DNA of 64,000 nucleotides from Sphingobacterium lactis (GCF_011046555.1 NZ_CP049246.1:3658001-3722000), one strand, 5' to 3'. Numbered from the stretch's first letter, positions 26,369-35,995 are shown. Notes: generated by a model from the letters alone, not told the origin. A program made the numbers and translations.

Positions 26369-27856
26369 TTACTCCACACCGGTTCCGGAGCTTTCCCGTT
26401 CTTTCCGCAATTTGGAGTGCTTATGACCATACAAGAAATATACCGCGACACCAATCGCCATCCAGATGCCCAAACGCTCCCAGCTCACCAACGGAAGGGA
26501 AGCCATCATCGCAATACACACCAAGATACCCAAGATCGGCACCAAAGGAACCAAAGGGGTCTTAAATGGACGATCCAGGTTCGGGTTGGTCTTACGAAGG
26601 ACAAGTACACCGATACACACAAGGGTAAAGGCAAATAGCGTCCCGATGCTCACCATGTGTCCCAAATCGGAAACCGGTACAAAACCCGCGAAGATACTTA
26701 CGAAAACCATAAAGATCAGGTTTGTCTTCCATGGTGTCTGGCGTTTAGATAGGTCCGAGAAAATCTTCGGTAACAGCCCATCCTTACTCATGGTGTAGAA
26801 AACACGGCTCTGTCCCAAAAGCATCACCAGGATAACCGATGTATAACCCGCAATAATGGTCACGATCATCGCCGTATTCAGGAAGTGGTAGCCCGTTCTT
26901 TCGAATGCCGTAGCAACCGGTTTGGCATCACCACTGAAAGCGGTATATGGTGCCAAGCCCGTCATCACGTACGAGAACAGCACATATAATAAGGTACAGA
27001 TCACCAAGGATCCAATGATTCCGATCGGCATGCCTTTCTTTGGGTTCTTAGCTTCCTGAGCCGCCGTACTTACGGCATCAAATCCGATAAAGGCAAAGAA
27101 TACCACCGCAGAGGCGCGCAAGATGCCCGAAATACCGTAATGACCGAAATAACCGCCGTTAAAGAATTCCATAAATCCGATATCACCGCGTTTCAGCATC
27201 TCCTCGCCTTCGTTCACCGGAATGAACGGATCGTGGTTCGCCGGATTGATGAACGACCAGCCCAAAACGATGAAAAGCAACACAACGCTGACTTTCAGGA
27301 TCACCAGGATATTATTGACGAAGGAGGACTCCTGCGTTCCGCGCATCAAGAGCAGCGATAATAGACAGACAATGATAATGGCCGGCAGGTTGATCATCCC
27401 ACCTTCCCATGGACCCGCCAGGAGCTCCGGAGGGAGACTGATCCCGACAATCTGCATCAATTCATTGAAATATTGGGACCAGCTGACGGCGACGGTCGCG
27501 GCGGCAAGTGCATATTCCAGCACCAGATCCCACCCGATAATCCACGCCATGAATTCCCCCATAGTCGCATATGAATACGTGTAGGCCGATCCTGCAACGG
27601 GAATCATGGAAGCGAACTCTGCATAACAGAGACCCGCAAAGGCACAGCCCACGGCAGCAACAATAAAGGACAGCATCACCGCAGGTCCGGCATGGTCAGC
27701 CGCAGCAATTCCCGTAAGGGAGAACAGACCAGCACCAATGATCGCACCAACACCGAGCGCAATCAGCCCTGAGCTGGAAAGCGTCCGTTTTAAGGTACCC
27801 TCACCACTCTGCTCGGCCTCCGCAATTAATTTAGAAATTGATTTTTTATACCACAT
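26369..27856 (-). CDS. APC-superfamily amino acid permease (CAT type)
   Basis: A 495-residue inner-membrane transporter with about twelve hydrophobic helices. The N-terminal signature LGVGAIIGAGLFSLTG matches the unwound substrate-binding helix 1 of APC permeases; GFDAVSTAAQEAKNPKKGMPIGI (helix 6-7 region) is characteristic of the cationic-amino-acid-transporter subgroup, like YfnA/CAT1. It would take up amino acids with proton or by exchange; the exact substrate cannot be read from sequence. Monocistronic, with a 475-base divergent spacer before the helicase gene. Confidence 0.93.
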   Translation of the reverse strand: MWYKKSISKLIAEAEQSGEGTLKRTLSSSGLIALGVGAIIGAGLFSLTGIAAADHAGPAVMLSFIVAAVGCAFAGLCYAEFASMIPVAGSAYTYSYATMGEFMAWIIGWDLVLEYALAAATVAVSWSQYFNELMQIVGISLPPELLAGPWEGGMINLPAIIIVCLLSLLLMRGTQESSFVNNILVILKVSVVLLFIVLGWSFINPANHDPFIPVNEGEEMLKRGDIGFMEFFNGGYFGHYGISGILRASAVVFFAFIGFDAVSTAAQEAKNPKKGMPIGIIGSLVICTLLYVLFSYVMTGLAPYTAFSGDAKPVATAFERTGYHFLNTAMIVTIIAGYTSVILVMLLGQSRVFYTMSKDGLLPKIFSDLSKRQTPWKTNLIFMVFVSIFAGFVPVSDLGHMVSIGTLFAFTLVCIGVLVLRKTNPNLDRPFKTPLVPLVPILGILVCIAMMASLPLVSWERLGIWMAIGVAVYFLYGHKHSKLRKERESSGTGVE

Positions 27857-28331
27857 AAATTAGATAAATTGAAAGGTTCAAACCTACAAAAAAATTAAAA
27901 AAAACAACAAATACTTAACAAATCAGCAGTAAAAAGTCCTTAAAATTTCAAATCAAATGATTTTTAAAGAAAATACTTAGCAATCATTCTTTATCTATCT
28001 TTTTCCGCCAAATATTATTTTACATTTCTCTGACGCACAAAATCTCCTATTCCACAAGCCCTATTTTACCAAACAGACCTTCGGAAAACGGATAGGCACC
28101 CACACCCGGAAATGATTAAAAAAACGGCTTTATCAAAGTACAATTGGCTAATTCTGAATTCTTGGAGCACGTTATCGGGATGTTTTCCAAGTCTTTCCGT
28201 CAACAAAGAAAGTAACATTTCACAAAAATCAAATAATTTAAAACATAAAACGTTGAATTGTAGGATTTATCAAAACTATTCGCTACCTTTGCACCGCCTT
28301 AGGCAATTGTGCCTATTGTATATTTTATTTC
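27857..28331. other. Divergent spacer between permease and helicase
   Basis: 475 AT-rich bases. It holds the helicase promoter candidate and a small hairpin just before the ATG. An 84-codon ORF across 28112-28366 overlaps the helicase start in another frame and is rejected. Nothing else is seen. Confidence 0.6.
28284..28291 (+). promoter_or_regulatory. Putative -7 element of the helicase gene
   Basis: TACCTTTG matches TAnnTTTG; a TTG lies 23 bases upstream (28258-28260). The resulting leader of about 35-40 bases would contain the hairpin TAGGCA-ATTG-TGCCTA (28300-28315), which could influence translation. Confidence 0.6.
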
Positions 28332-30125
28332 ATGAACCCATTTTTAGAACTGGGAATCCGTCATGAGATTGTTAATGCCATCACTGAGTTAGGTTTCGAA
28401 AAACCTTCTCCCATCCAGGAAAAAGCCATTCCTGTATTACTGACTGGTAACGACGATTTTGTCGGATTGGCCCAAACAGGTACAGGGAAGACAGCGGCAT
28501 TTGGTCTTCCACTTTTAGAACAACTAGACTTTTCATCAAAACAACCTCAGGCATTGGTACTATGTCCTACGCGTGAGCTATGTTTGCAAATCGCAAGAGA
28601 CCTAGAAAAATTTGCCAAGTACATCGATAACGTGCATGTAGTAGCCGTTTACGGCGGTGCCAACATCGGTGATCAATTACGTCAGATCCGTCGTGGCGTG
28701 CAAATCGTTGTAGCTACCCCAGGTAGAATGTTAGACATCATTGGCCGTAACGCCATTGATTTCTCCAACGTGCGCTACGTAGTATTGGACGAAGCTGATG
28801 AAATGTTGAACATGGGTTTCCAAGAGGATATCAATAACATCCTTTCCGAAACTCCTGACGACAAAAAGACATGGTTATTTTCAGCAACCATGCCGAAAGA
28901 AGTGCGCCGTATCGCACAGAACTACATGACCAACCCGCAAGAGTTGACTGTAGGTACTAAAAATACAGGTAACGCGAATATTGAGCACCAATATTTCATG
29001 ATCAAGGCGAAAGATAAATACGCTGCCTTCAAACGCATCGTTGACTTTTACCCTGAGATCTTTGGTATCGTATTCTGCCGTACGAAGATTGAAACACAAG
29101 AGATCGCTGAAGCGTTGATCAAGGATGGTTATAATGCAGATGCACTGCACGGTGACCTTTCCCAACAACAACGCGACAAAGTCATGAAACGCTATCGCGA
29201 ACGCAGTTTACAATTGTTGATCGCAACAGACGTAGCTGCCCGTGGTATTGACGTGAATGACGTAACACACGTGATCAACTACTCCCTACCGGATGAGACG
29301 GAAAACTATACCCACCGTTCTGGCCGTACTGCACGTGCCGGTAAGACAGGTATCTCCATCTCCCTGATTAATGTGAAGGAAATGAGTAAAATCCGCCACA
29401 TCGAAAAAATCATCGGTAAGGAATTTATCCGCATGCAAGTTCCTCAAGGAGCTGAAGTGTGTGAGAAACAATTGTTTGCTATGGTAAACAAGGTTCAGAA
29501 TGTAGAAGTACATGAAGACCAAATCAATAACTTCATGCCACAGATCTTGGAAAGCCTTCAGGACTTGAGCAAAGAGGAAGTGATCAAGAAATTCGCTTCT
29601 TTGGAGTTCAACAGATTCCTGAACTATTACCAAGATGCACCGGACTTGAACATGGAAGCGCGCGAATCCCGTGGCGACCGTGACAGAGATGGTGGACGTC
29701 GTTCCGGCTCGAAAGGATACACCCGTTTGTTCATCAACTTGGGTTCCGTAGACGAGTTCAGCCGTGGCGATATGTTAGGCTTTATCTGTAACAACGGTAA
29801 GATCTCCGGAAAATCCGTTGGTAAAATCGATATGAAGGGTGTATTTACCTTCTTCGAAGTATTGGATGAAGAAGTGGAAAACGTATTCCAAGGCTTTAAG
29901 GGCGCTGAATTCAACGGAAGAGGTGTACGCATCGAGGTTTCCGGTGAAGGTGGTCGTTCTGACCGCGGTGGCAAACGTCGCTCCGGTGGCAGTGGTGACC
30001 GTAGAGACCGTAGTGGTTACTCCTCACGTGGCGGATCAGGTTCCGGCCGTAGAGATAGAGACCGCGGAGGTTCTGGTTTCCGTGACTTCTCTGGAAAACG
30101 CAGAGAATCCAAAAGCAGATACTAA
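28332..30125 (+). CDS. DEAD-box RNA helicase with DbpA-type RNA-binding domain and RG-rich tail
   Basis: A 597-residue ATP-dependent RNA helicase of the DeaD/CsdA group, acting in ribosome assembly or mRNA decay, often cold-induced. The helicase core has the Q motif (GFEKPSPIQEKAIP), AQTGTGKTA, PTRELCLQ, TPGRMLD, VLDEADEMLNMGF, SATMP, and in the second RecA domain VFCRTK, ATDVAARGIDV and HRSGRTARAG. Residues ~460-530 form a DbpA RNA-binding domain (YTRLFINLGSVDEF). The last ~60 residues are Arg/Gly/Ser/Asp-rich. Own promoter and terminator. Confidence 0.97.
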   Translation: MNPFLELGIRHEIVNAITELGFEKPSPIQEKAIPVLLTGNDDFVGLAQTGTGKTAAFGLPLLEQLDFSSKQPQALVLCPTRELCLQIARDLEKFAKYIDNVHVVAVYGGANIGDQLRQIRRGVQIVVATPGRMLDIIGRNAIDFSNVRYVVLDEADEMLNMGFQEDINNILSETPDDKKTWLFSATMPKEVRRIAQNYMTNPQELTVGTKNTGNANIEHQYFMIKAKDKYAAFKRIVDFYPEIFGIVFCRTKIETQEIAEALIKDGYNADALHGDLSQQQRDKVMKRYRERSLQLLIATDVAARGIDVNDVTHVINYSLPDETENYTHRSGRTARAGKTGISISLINVKEMSKIRHIEKIIGKEFIRMQVPQGAEVCEKQLFAMVNKVQNVEVHEDQINNFMPQILESLQDLSKEEVIKKFASLEFNRFLNYYQDAPDLNMEARESRGDRDRDGGRRSGSKGYTRLFINLGSVDEFSRGDMLGFICNNGKISGKSVGKIDMKGVFTFFEVLDEEVENVFQGFKGAEFNGRGVRIEVSGEGGRSDRGGKRRSGGSGDRRDRSGYSSRGGSGSGRRDRDRGGSGFRDFSGKRRESKSRY

Positions 30126-30139
30126 AATCAACATACAGA

Positions 30140-30163
30140 AAAAGCTCCCAATCGGGAGCTTTT
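30140..30163 (+). terminator. Terminator of the helicase gene
   Basis: Ten-base arms AAAAGCTCCC / GGGAGCTTTT with an AATC loop, followed by CC and T5. It also sits just beyond the stop of the convergent racemase-like gene. Confidence 0.88.
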
Positions 30164-30184
30164 CCTTTTTTATGGCCTTCCCTG

Positions 30185-31714
30185 TTAGGGAATACGCAAC
30201 GATGCAGCCGTATCCTTGACCTTCAGATTTCCGTTGGAAAAATTGCTGATCAATCGGTAGGTATTCGGAATGATAGTTTTGAACCTCCCCAAGGTCGCAT
30301 CCGAAATGGTACTGCGATCGAACGGAACAACCTTCACATATTCCTGCAACACATTGGCCGAGCGGCCATATTTATAATCGTAGGTAAACCGCAGCTCCTC
30401 CCCTTCCAACCGGACATCCGCATTGTCCGTATTGGGCACCGAAATGTAAAACTCCGATTGCGCCATATCGCCTTCCCTGCTGAACAGCTCCTGCTTCGCC
30501 ATCGCTTCGTGCAGCTCTCGGGCAACAAAAACGGATGGGTCGATGATATGGACTTCCGTATGGATCAAATCGGCGTAGGGCAACCCTCCATCCTTTCCAC
30601 GATAATTCCGCAGTTCTTCCAGCACCTGATTGATTTCCTTCACCAGGTACGGATAATGGGTACAACCTAAAATCAGGGCTTTCAGCGGCTTTGCCTCCGG
30701 AGCCTTGCGCATCTGCTCGAGCAGGCTCACCAAATGATACCGGATATAGTTTTCGGAGGAATTGATCTGCAGCAGGCTGCAATCCTCTGCATCCTTGCTA
30801 TCGCAGAGCATTTGGTTTTTATCGAAATTGAAATTATAGATATCCAACAGCGTCCTGTCAATGGCATATTCGCTGTGATCCAGTGCCGGCCCGCGGTAAT
30901 TGGACCTTGGCGCCTGCGCATCCAGCTTGATGAAATCAGGCTCCTCATCCACGGCTTCAGCGATACCGTGCCCGCCCTGGTTGAAAATCTGAATATCATC
31001 ACGCATTCCCAATTGCTGGATCTGTTCCCGCAATGTTCGCTCATAGCCTCCTGATGCAATCGTTCCGACCGTCGCAAAGACGCCAATGGACCCGGTCTCT
31101 TCCTTACCGAATAGCGCCAATGTTCCACGTGCTGCCGCGTTGATTACCCCGATAACAGGAATATCCAAACCCGTCTTTGCCATGAACTCCTCTGCATCCT
31201 TATAACCATAAGCCGTCGCCGTGTTGCAGGCAATGACAATGGCCTTCACCGGCTCTTTATCCTTGCGCGGTGCAGTTGCCGTTGGACTTGAGTAATAGCT
31301 CCTTCCTAATAGGAATTGGAAGTCTTTCAGGATATGCTCCACCAGCAGGTCATCCTTTTGCACCGCATGGTAATTGCCATAGGGCATATTGGCCTGATCG
31401 GCCAGGTAGATGAAACGCTCCTGCTGAAAATCCAATTGCCCATCCCCGCCCAGCTTCCGGCTGTCGTTCTTAAATTCATCAAAATTCACCAAGGCATCCA
31501 GTACGGTAAGCCCGCCCGTGCCCGAGTCAAAAACGCCGATCGGGAAATCCTTCAGGTCTTTGGGGTAATTCGCAAAGTCAACATGGTAATAACTCCTCGG
31601 ATCATTGAGGATAGCAGCTTCAATAGCCAAAGGCTCCTGTGCGGAGGAAAAAAAAGGGCTATTCAGGAGGACCGCCAGCACAGGCAGCCTCCCCCAGGTC
31701 AATAGGTCTTTCAT
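30185..31714 (-). CDS. Exported glutamate racemase-like protein
   Basis: A 509-residue MurI-fold protein. Conserved elements: IGVFDSGTGGLTVLDAL, the YLADQANMPYG strand, first catalytic Cys in IVIACNTATAYG, VIGVI, VFATVGTIASGGYERTL and the second Cys in ILGCTHYPYL, so the two-cysteine racemase centre is intact. Unlike cytoplasmic MurI (~270 residues) it starts with a likely signal peptide (cleavage after FSSA) and carries about 200 extra residues, including a segment between the GGHGIAEAVDEEP stretch and the second Cys. It would racemise Asp or Glu outside the cytoplasm, or act as a binding protein (inference). Convergent with the helicase gene. Confidence 0.85.
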   Translation of the reverse strand: MKDLLTWGRLPVLAVLLNSPFFSSAQEPLAIEAAILNDPRSYYHVDFANYPKDLKDFPIGVFDSGTGGLTVLDALVNFDEFKNDSRKLGGDGQLDFQQERFIYLADQANMPYGNYHAVQKDDLLVEHILKDFQFLLGRSYYSSPTATAPRKDKEPVKAIVIACNTATAYGYKDAEEFMAKTGLDIPVIGVINAAARGTLALFGKEETGSIGVFATVGTIASGGYERTLREQIQQLGMRDDIQIFNQGGHGIAEAVDEEPDFIKLDAQAPRSNYRGPALDHSEYAIDRTLLDIYNFNFDKNQMLCDSKDAEDCSLLQINSSENYIRYHLVSLLEQMRKAPEAKPLKALILGCTHYPYLVKEINQVLEELRNYRGKDGGLPYADLIHTEVHIIDPSVFVARELHEAMAKQELFSREGDMAQSEFYISVPNTDNADVRLEGEELRFTYDYKYGRSANVLQEYVKVVPFDRSTISDATLGRFKTIIPNTYRLISNFSNGNLKVKDTAASLRIP

Positions 31715-31816
31715 GATTATTCGGTAGATTGACCTAAAGATATTTGTTTATTCGGATATTTAAAATAAAAAACGCATAAATCCGCAAACTGAAACCATAA
31801 AAAAGTCCAAAATTCA

Positions 31817-32437
31817 TTATTCCGGACGGTTCAGCTTAAATCTATTCTGCAATTGTCTGCGTCTCGACCGCCGCAGGCGCGACATCTTAACGGGGTAGTG
31901 CCGCTTTTTGGTAATGTTATTGAACAGTAAGGCGACGAGCAGCAAAATAAGCGCGCCAGAAAAAACCGGCGTAAGGACATAAAGATAGCCCAATTGGGTG
32001 ATCTGCTGTCCGCCGCTCACGGCAATCAATGCCGTTGCACCACCTGGGGGATGCAAGCTTCGGGTGATCTGCATGGCCACAATGGAGAAGGCCACAGCCG
32101 TTGGTGCCGTCAACCAGATCACGTCCGGCAGGAGCTTACCCACGGTCACTCCAACGATGGCGGAAACCACATGGCCACCGACCAAGTTGCGCGGCTGTGC
32201 CAAGGGGCTCTGTATCGCACCATACACCAAAACTGCGGAAGCGCCAAAGGAACCAATAAGAAAGATATTCTCTGTAGCGGGCAATTGATACGACTGCAGG
32301 AGTGCAATCAGCCCGATACCAATAAAAGCACCGATAAAGGACCAGAAATGCTCACGGAAATCAACAAGCATTTCCCGATAGAAAACATACCGGTAAACGC
32401 GCATATGCCGATAGACAGACCTCCTGAACTTCTTCAC
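31817..32437 (-). CDS. HPP family membrane protein
   Basis: A 206-residue integral membrane protein with four predicted helices and the name-giving motif LHPPGGATAL, followed by GQQITQLGYLYVLTPVF. The N- and C-termini are strongly basic (cytoplasmic, positive-inside). Some plant and cyanobacterial HPP proteins are nitrite transporters; the role here is open. It starts 12 bases after the rlmB stop and probably shares its transcript. Confidence 0.88.
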   Translation of the reverse strand: MKKFRRSVYRHMRVYRYVFYREMLVDFREHFWSFIGAFIGIGLIALLQSYQLPATENIFLIGSFGASAVLVYGAIQSPLAQPRNLVGGHVVSAIVGVTVGKLLPDVIWLTAPTAVAFSIVAMQITRSLHPPGGATALIAVSGGQQITQLGYLYVLTPVFSGALILLLVALLFNNITKKRHYPVKMSRLRRSRRRQLQNRFKLNRPE

Positions 32438-32449
32438 CTCGAACCCGCC

Positions 32450-33226
32450 TTAGGATAGCTGACGCTGACGGATCGCTTCGTAGATCACGACCGCCGCGGA
32501 AACGGAAACATTCAAGGATTCGATTTCGCCGAACATAGGGATTTTCGCCAATTTGTCTGAGATTCGGATCAGGTCGTCCGAAACGCCCACATCTTCCGCA
32601 CCCATGATGATACAGGAAGGCACCTTGTAATCCACATCGTAAATGGATTCCTTGGTTTTCTCGGTACTGACAACCAGCTGTACACCCGATTCGATCAGGA
32701 ACTTCCCTACCTTATTCAGGGAATCCTGTCTGCATACCGGGATCTTATAGAGTGCACCCGCGGACGTCTTGATGGCATCCGGGTTGATCTCTGCGGATCC
32801 TTTTTTCGGAACGATGATGGCATGCACACCCGCACATTCCGCGGTACGTGCAATGGCACCCATATTGCGGACATCCGTCACGCCATCCAACATCAACAGC
32901 AATGGCGTTTCACCACGCTCGTAGATAACCGGAAGGAGGTCTTCGATATCCTGGTAGGTAATCGGTGAGATCACCGCAATGACCCCTTGATGGTTCTTAC
33001 GGGTAATGCGATTCAATTTCTCGATCGGAACCTGCTGGAAGGTCATGTTGTTCTCCTTAAGCAGCGCCTTGAACTCCGCAAACAAAGGTCCGGAAAGGCC
33101 ACGCTGAACAAATAAGGATTCAATCTCCTTACCGCTATCGATGGCTTCCATAACGGCACGAATACCGAACACCATTTGGTTGGTTTCTCTTTTTTCCGAT
33201 CTATCCCTACGTTGAAAATTTTGCAT
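32450..33226 (-). CDS. rlmB: 23S rRNA (guanosine-2'-O-)-methyltransferase RlmB family (SpoU)
   Basis: A 258-residue SPOUT methyltransferase that methylates a ribose in 23S rRNA (G2251 in E. coli) using SAM. N-terminal L30e-like substrate-binding domain with VFGIRAVMEAI; C-terminal trefoil-knot domain with motif 1 VTDVRNMGAIARTAE, motif 2 IMGAEDVGVS and motif 3 IPMFGEIESLNVSVSAAVVIYE. Motif 2 reads GAEDVG where GSEGxG is usual, a mild departure. Upstream of HPP in a probable two-gene unit. Confidence 0.93.
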   Translation of the reverse strand: MQNFQRRDRSEKRETNQMVFGIRAVMEAIDSGKEIESLFVQRGLSGPLFAEFKALLKENNMTFQQVPIEKLNRITRKNHQGVIAVISPITYQDIEDLLPVIYERGETPLLLMLDGVTDVRNMGAIARTAECAGVHAIIVPKKGSAEINPDAIKTSAGALYKIPVCRQDSLNKVGKFLIESGVQLVVSTEKTKESIYDVDYKVPSCIIMGAEDVGVSDDLIRISDKLAKIPMFGEIESLNVSVSAAVVIYEAIRQRQLS

Positions 33227-33296
33227 GTTATTGATATCAGGTATTGGAGCGGTCAGTCGCTCACAATAAATTCGTACAAAGGTAGAAATTTATAGG

Positions 33297-35111
33297 TTAG
33301 CTTAACCCTAAATCGTATGTTTTTCTTAACTCCTCCAGCAATGGATTCTTGGCGACCATGGCTTGGTATTTCTCTTGGGAGGTATAAGGTTTTCTTTCCT
33401 TGGTCTTTTCCACCATCACCCCTTCGATATCCAAGGCGAAGTTCTTCAGTTCGACACGGAGGTAGTTCAGCATATCGATCTTGCCCAATTTGAGCTCGTC
33501 CATCTGCACCATATTCTCCACTTCGACCTTGACATTCGTTCCTTCCAAGGTCGGCGGATTAGCCGTCATGATGGTATATAGAGTGATTTTATTGTTGGAT
33601 CTCAGTTTCTCGGCAAAAGCGTTCCACTTGCTGAGGAATGCATTTTGGGGCACCTCGAAGTATTCATTCCCCTGAACGAGTTCATTCTCGCCATCGCCCT
33701 CCTCCTTTTTATCCTCAAAAATGGTATTGAGATTCGGTACGGAAACGGATGTTTTAATACTTCCCCATTTCCCGACAGGTTTCGGAGCTGCCGGTGTGCT
33801 TTGTTCAGGCACTGGCTTTGTTTCCGCTTGAGGTGCTGGACTGGAAACCGGAGGCTTCGCGACCGTAGGATTGGACGCACTGGCTGCTGCCGGATTCACG
33901 TGCGGTTTGGTGGCAGCCACAGCGGGGTTACCTGCTGGTGCTGCACTTACTGCTGACTCAGGGAGTTTTTTTTTTAATTCAGCTAATGCTGGCATCCCTT
34001 CCGTTCCCAATTGAATCGCACTGGCGATGTGGCACATCTTGAGGAGAGCCAACTCCACTTGCAGGCGCTGATTCTTACTCGTGCGGTAATTAATCTCGCA
34101 TTGGTTGGCAATGTTCAGGGCAGACAACAACAGTCCGCTTGATAGCTGCTGCGATTGTTCCAAATACCGTTTTTTTACATTCTCACTTACTTCCAGGAGC
34201 TTGAGCGTACTCGGTTCCTTGGCTACCAGCAAATTGCGGATATGCGAAGACAAGCCCGCAATGAAATGCCCTCCATCGAAGCCATTGTTCAGGACCTTAT
34301 CGAAGGTCAACAGCGTACTTGCGGCATCCTGTTTCGCAATCGAGTCCAAGAGTTGGAAATAGTAATCGTAATCCAGAATATTCAGGTTGCTGATCACCGC
34401 CTGATAGGTCAGGTTCTTGTTGGAGAAGCTGACAATCTGGTCGAACATGGATAAGGCGTCACGCAATCCACCATCGGCCTTCTGCGCGATCACATGCAGG
34501 CCATCGGCTTCAAAGGTCACCCCTTCTTTGTTCGCAATATTGGCCAGGTGATTGGCCATATCCTCTACCTTGATCCTGTTGAAATCGAATATCTGACATC
34601 GCGATAGGATGGTCGGCAAAATCTTATGCTTTTCCGTTGTTGCCAAGATAAAGATGGCATAGGAAGGCGGTTCTTCGAGTGTCTTCAGGAACGCGTTGAA
34701 AGCCTGCTGGGAGAGCATATGGACCTCATCGATGATGTAGATCTTATATTTCCCCGTCTGCGGCGGTATACGCACCTGATCGATCAATGACCGGATATCA
34801 TCGACCGAGTTGTTCGAAGCGGCATCGAGTTCATGGATACTGAAGGAATTCCCGTTCTGGAAGGACTTGCAACTTTCGCATTCGCCACAGGCCTCAACAG
34901 ATTCCGAAATCCGCTCACAGTTGATTGTTTTTGCCAATATCCGCGCACATGTTGTCTTCCCTACTCCACGAGGTCCACAGAACAGAAATGCCTGTGCGAG
35001 TTGCTGATTATGAATCGCATTTTTCAGGGTTCCGGTAATGTGTTGCTGACCGACAACCGAGTCGAAAGTGACCGGCCGATATTTGCGTGCAGAAACAATA
35101 AAATTATCCAT
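33297..35111 (-). CDS. dnaX: DNA polymerase III subunit gamma/tau
   Basis: Clamp-loader ATPase, 604 residues from the ATG that starts MDNFIVSARKYRP; an ATG eight codons upstream is less likely. AAA+ core: Walker A GPRGVGKTT, four-Cys zinc module (C-E-R..C-G-E-C-E-S-C), Walker B IYIIDEVHML, sensor LATTEKHK and SRC. Domain III ends near residue 370. An A10 run covers codons 379-382. The following 100 residues are a Pro/Ala-rich linker, then a tau-specific C-terminal domain. Slippage at A10 in either direction gives a stop within a few codons, suggesting a short gamma form. Confidence 0.96.
   Translation of the reverse strand: MDNFIVSARKYRPVTFDSVVGQQHITGTLKNAIHNQQLAQAFLFCGPRGVGKTTCARILAKTINCERISESVEACGECESCKSFQNGNSFSIHELDAASNNSVDDIRSLIDQVRIPPQTGKYKIYIIDEVHMLSQQAFNAFLKTLEEPPSYAIFILATTEKHKILPTILSRCQIFDFNRIKVEDMANHLANIANKEGVTFEADGLHVIAQKADGGLRDALSMFDQIVSFSNKNLTYQAVISNLNILDYDYYFQLLDSIAKQDAASTLLTFDKVLNNGFDGGHFIAGLSSHIRNLLVAKEPSTLKLLEVSENVKKRYLEQSQQLSSGLLLSALNIANQCEINYRTSKNQRLQVELALLKMCHIASAIQLGTEGMPALAELKKKLPESAVSAAPAGNPAVAATKPHVNPAAASASNPTVAKPPVSSPAPQAETKPVPEQSTPAAPKPVGKWGSIKTSVSVPNLNTIFEDKKEEGDGENELVQGNEYFEVPQNAFLSKWNAFAEKLRSNNKITLYTIMTANPPTLEGTNVKVEVENMVQMDELKLGKIDMLNYLRVELKNFALDIEGVMVEKTKERKPYTSQEKYQAMVAKNPLLEELRKTYDLGLS
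33966..33975 (-). promoter_or_regulatory. dnaX: Candidate slippage site (A10) in dnaX
   Basis: The coding strand holds ten consecutive A (end of Leu codon TTA plus three AAA). One added A gives K-K-K-T-P-stop (384 residues); one lost A gives K-K-N-S-L-S-Q-Q-stop (387 residues). The normal frame continues to 604. Confidence 0.55.
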
Positions 35112-35216
35112 GTACGAAGATAAACATTTTAGCAATTTACTACAAACCTAAAGCACCAGCAATACCGAAAATGACGCAGCGTAAATACCTATTACGTTGC
35201 CTAGCCGCATAAAAAA

Positions 35217-35234
35217 GGCCGCCCAAGGGCGGCC
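35217..35234 (-). terminator. Terminator of the aquaporin gene
   Basis: GC-rich stem GGCCGCCC / GGGCGGCC, 36 bases past the aquaporin stop, followed on the minus strand by T6. Confidence 0.88.
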
Positions 35235-35269
35235 CAAAATTTAATCAAGCTTATTTATCAAAAGAACGT

Positions 35270-35995
35270 TTATGCAGTTTTTGGATCGGCATAGACCATG
35301 CGCCAAAGGATTGCACCGATGACAGCACCCACAATAGGTGCAACCAAGAACAACCACACCTGCGCAATGGCATTGCCACCAGCAAAGATGGCTGGACCTA
35401 AACTTCTTGCCGGGTTTACGGAAGTCCCTGTAATTGGGATGGCCACCATATGGATCAGTACCAAGGTCAAGCCGATAGCTAAACCTGCCATTGTGCCGTT
35501 ACCAATTTTGGATGTAGTTCCCAAAATAACGAACAGGAATATGGCGGTCAGAATGGCCTCAGTGATGAATGCCGTCACCATCCCGTATTCGCTCTGGTAA
35601 CCTGCTCCCCATCCATTGGATCCGAAAGCCCATTCTCCCTGTTGAAATCCGGCCAACTGCCCCATCAGAATGGTCTTCAATACGAAAGCACCTAAAATGG
35701 CACCGATGAATTGTGCAGCGATGTACACCAAGGCATCACGGAAAGTGATACGTCCCGAAACCAATACACCGATGGTTACGGCAGGATTGATGTGACACCC
35801 CGATACGGAACCGATGGCATAAGCGAATACCACCACGGAAAGACCGAATGCCAATGAAATCCCCAAGAGGCCTAACCCGGATGTGCCAACCAAGGTGTCG
35901 CCACCTGCAATGGCTGCAGCACCACAACCGAACAATACCAAACCGAAGGTACCAATCAATTCGGCGATAAACTTAGAAGTTATTTTTGTTTCCAT
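35270..35995 (-). CDS. aqpZ: Aquaporin (AqpZ type)
   Basis: A 241-residue MIP-family channel with six helices and the two NPA boxes, SGCHINPAVT and TGTSVNPARSLGP. Residues near the selectivity filter (His in HMVAIPITGTS, Arg after the second NPA) match water-specific AqpZ rather than GlpF, which would have Asp after the second NPA. It allows rapid osmotic water flow across the inner membrane. Monocistronic. Confidence 0.93.
   Translation of the reverse strand: METKITSKFIAELIGTFGLVLFGCGAAAIAGGDTLVGTSGLGLLGISLAFGLSVVVFAYAIGSVSGCHINPAVTIGVLVSGRITFRDALVYIAAQFIGAILGAFVLKTILMGQLAGFQQGEWAFGSNGWGAGYQSEYGMVTAFITEAILTAIFLFVILGTTSKIGNGTMAGLAIGLTLVLIHMVAIPITGTSVNPARSLGPAIFAGGNAIAQVWLFLVAPIVGAVIGAILWRMVYADPKTA

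Noticed and set aside
28112..28366. 84-codon + strand ORF upstream of the helicase
   Set aside because: Overlaps the helicase start in another frame, crosses the promoter, and has no recognisable protein features.
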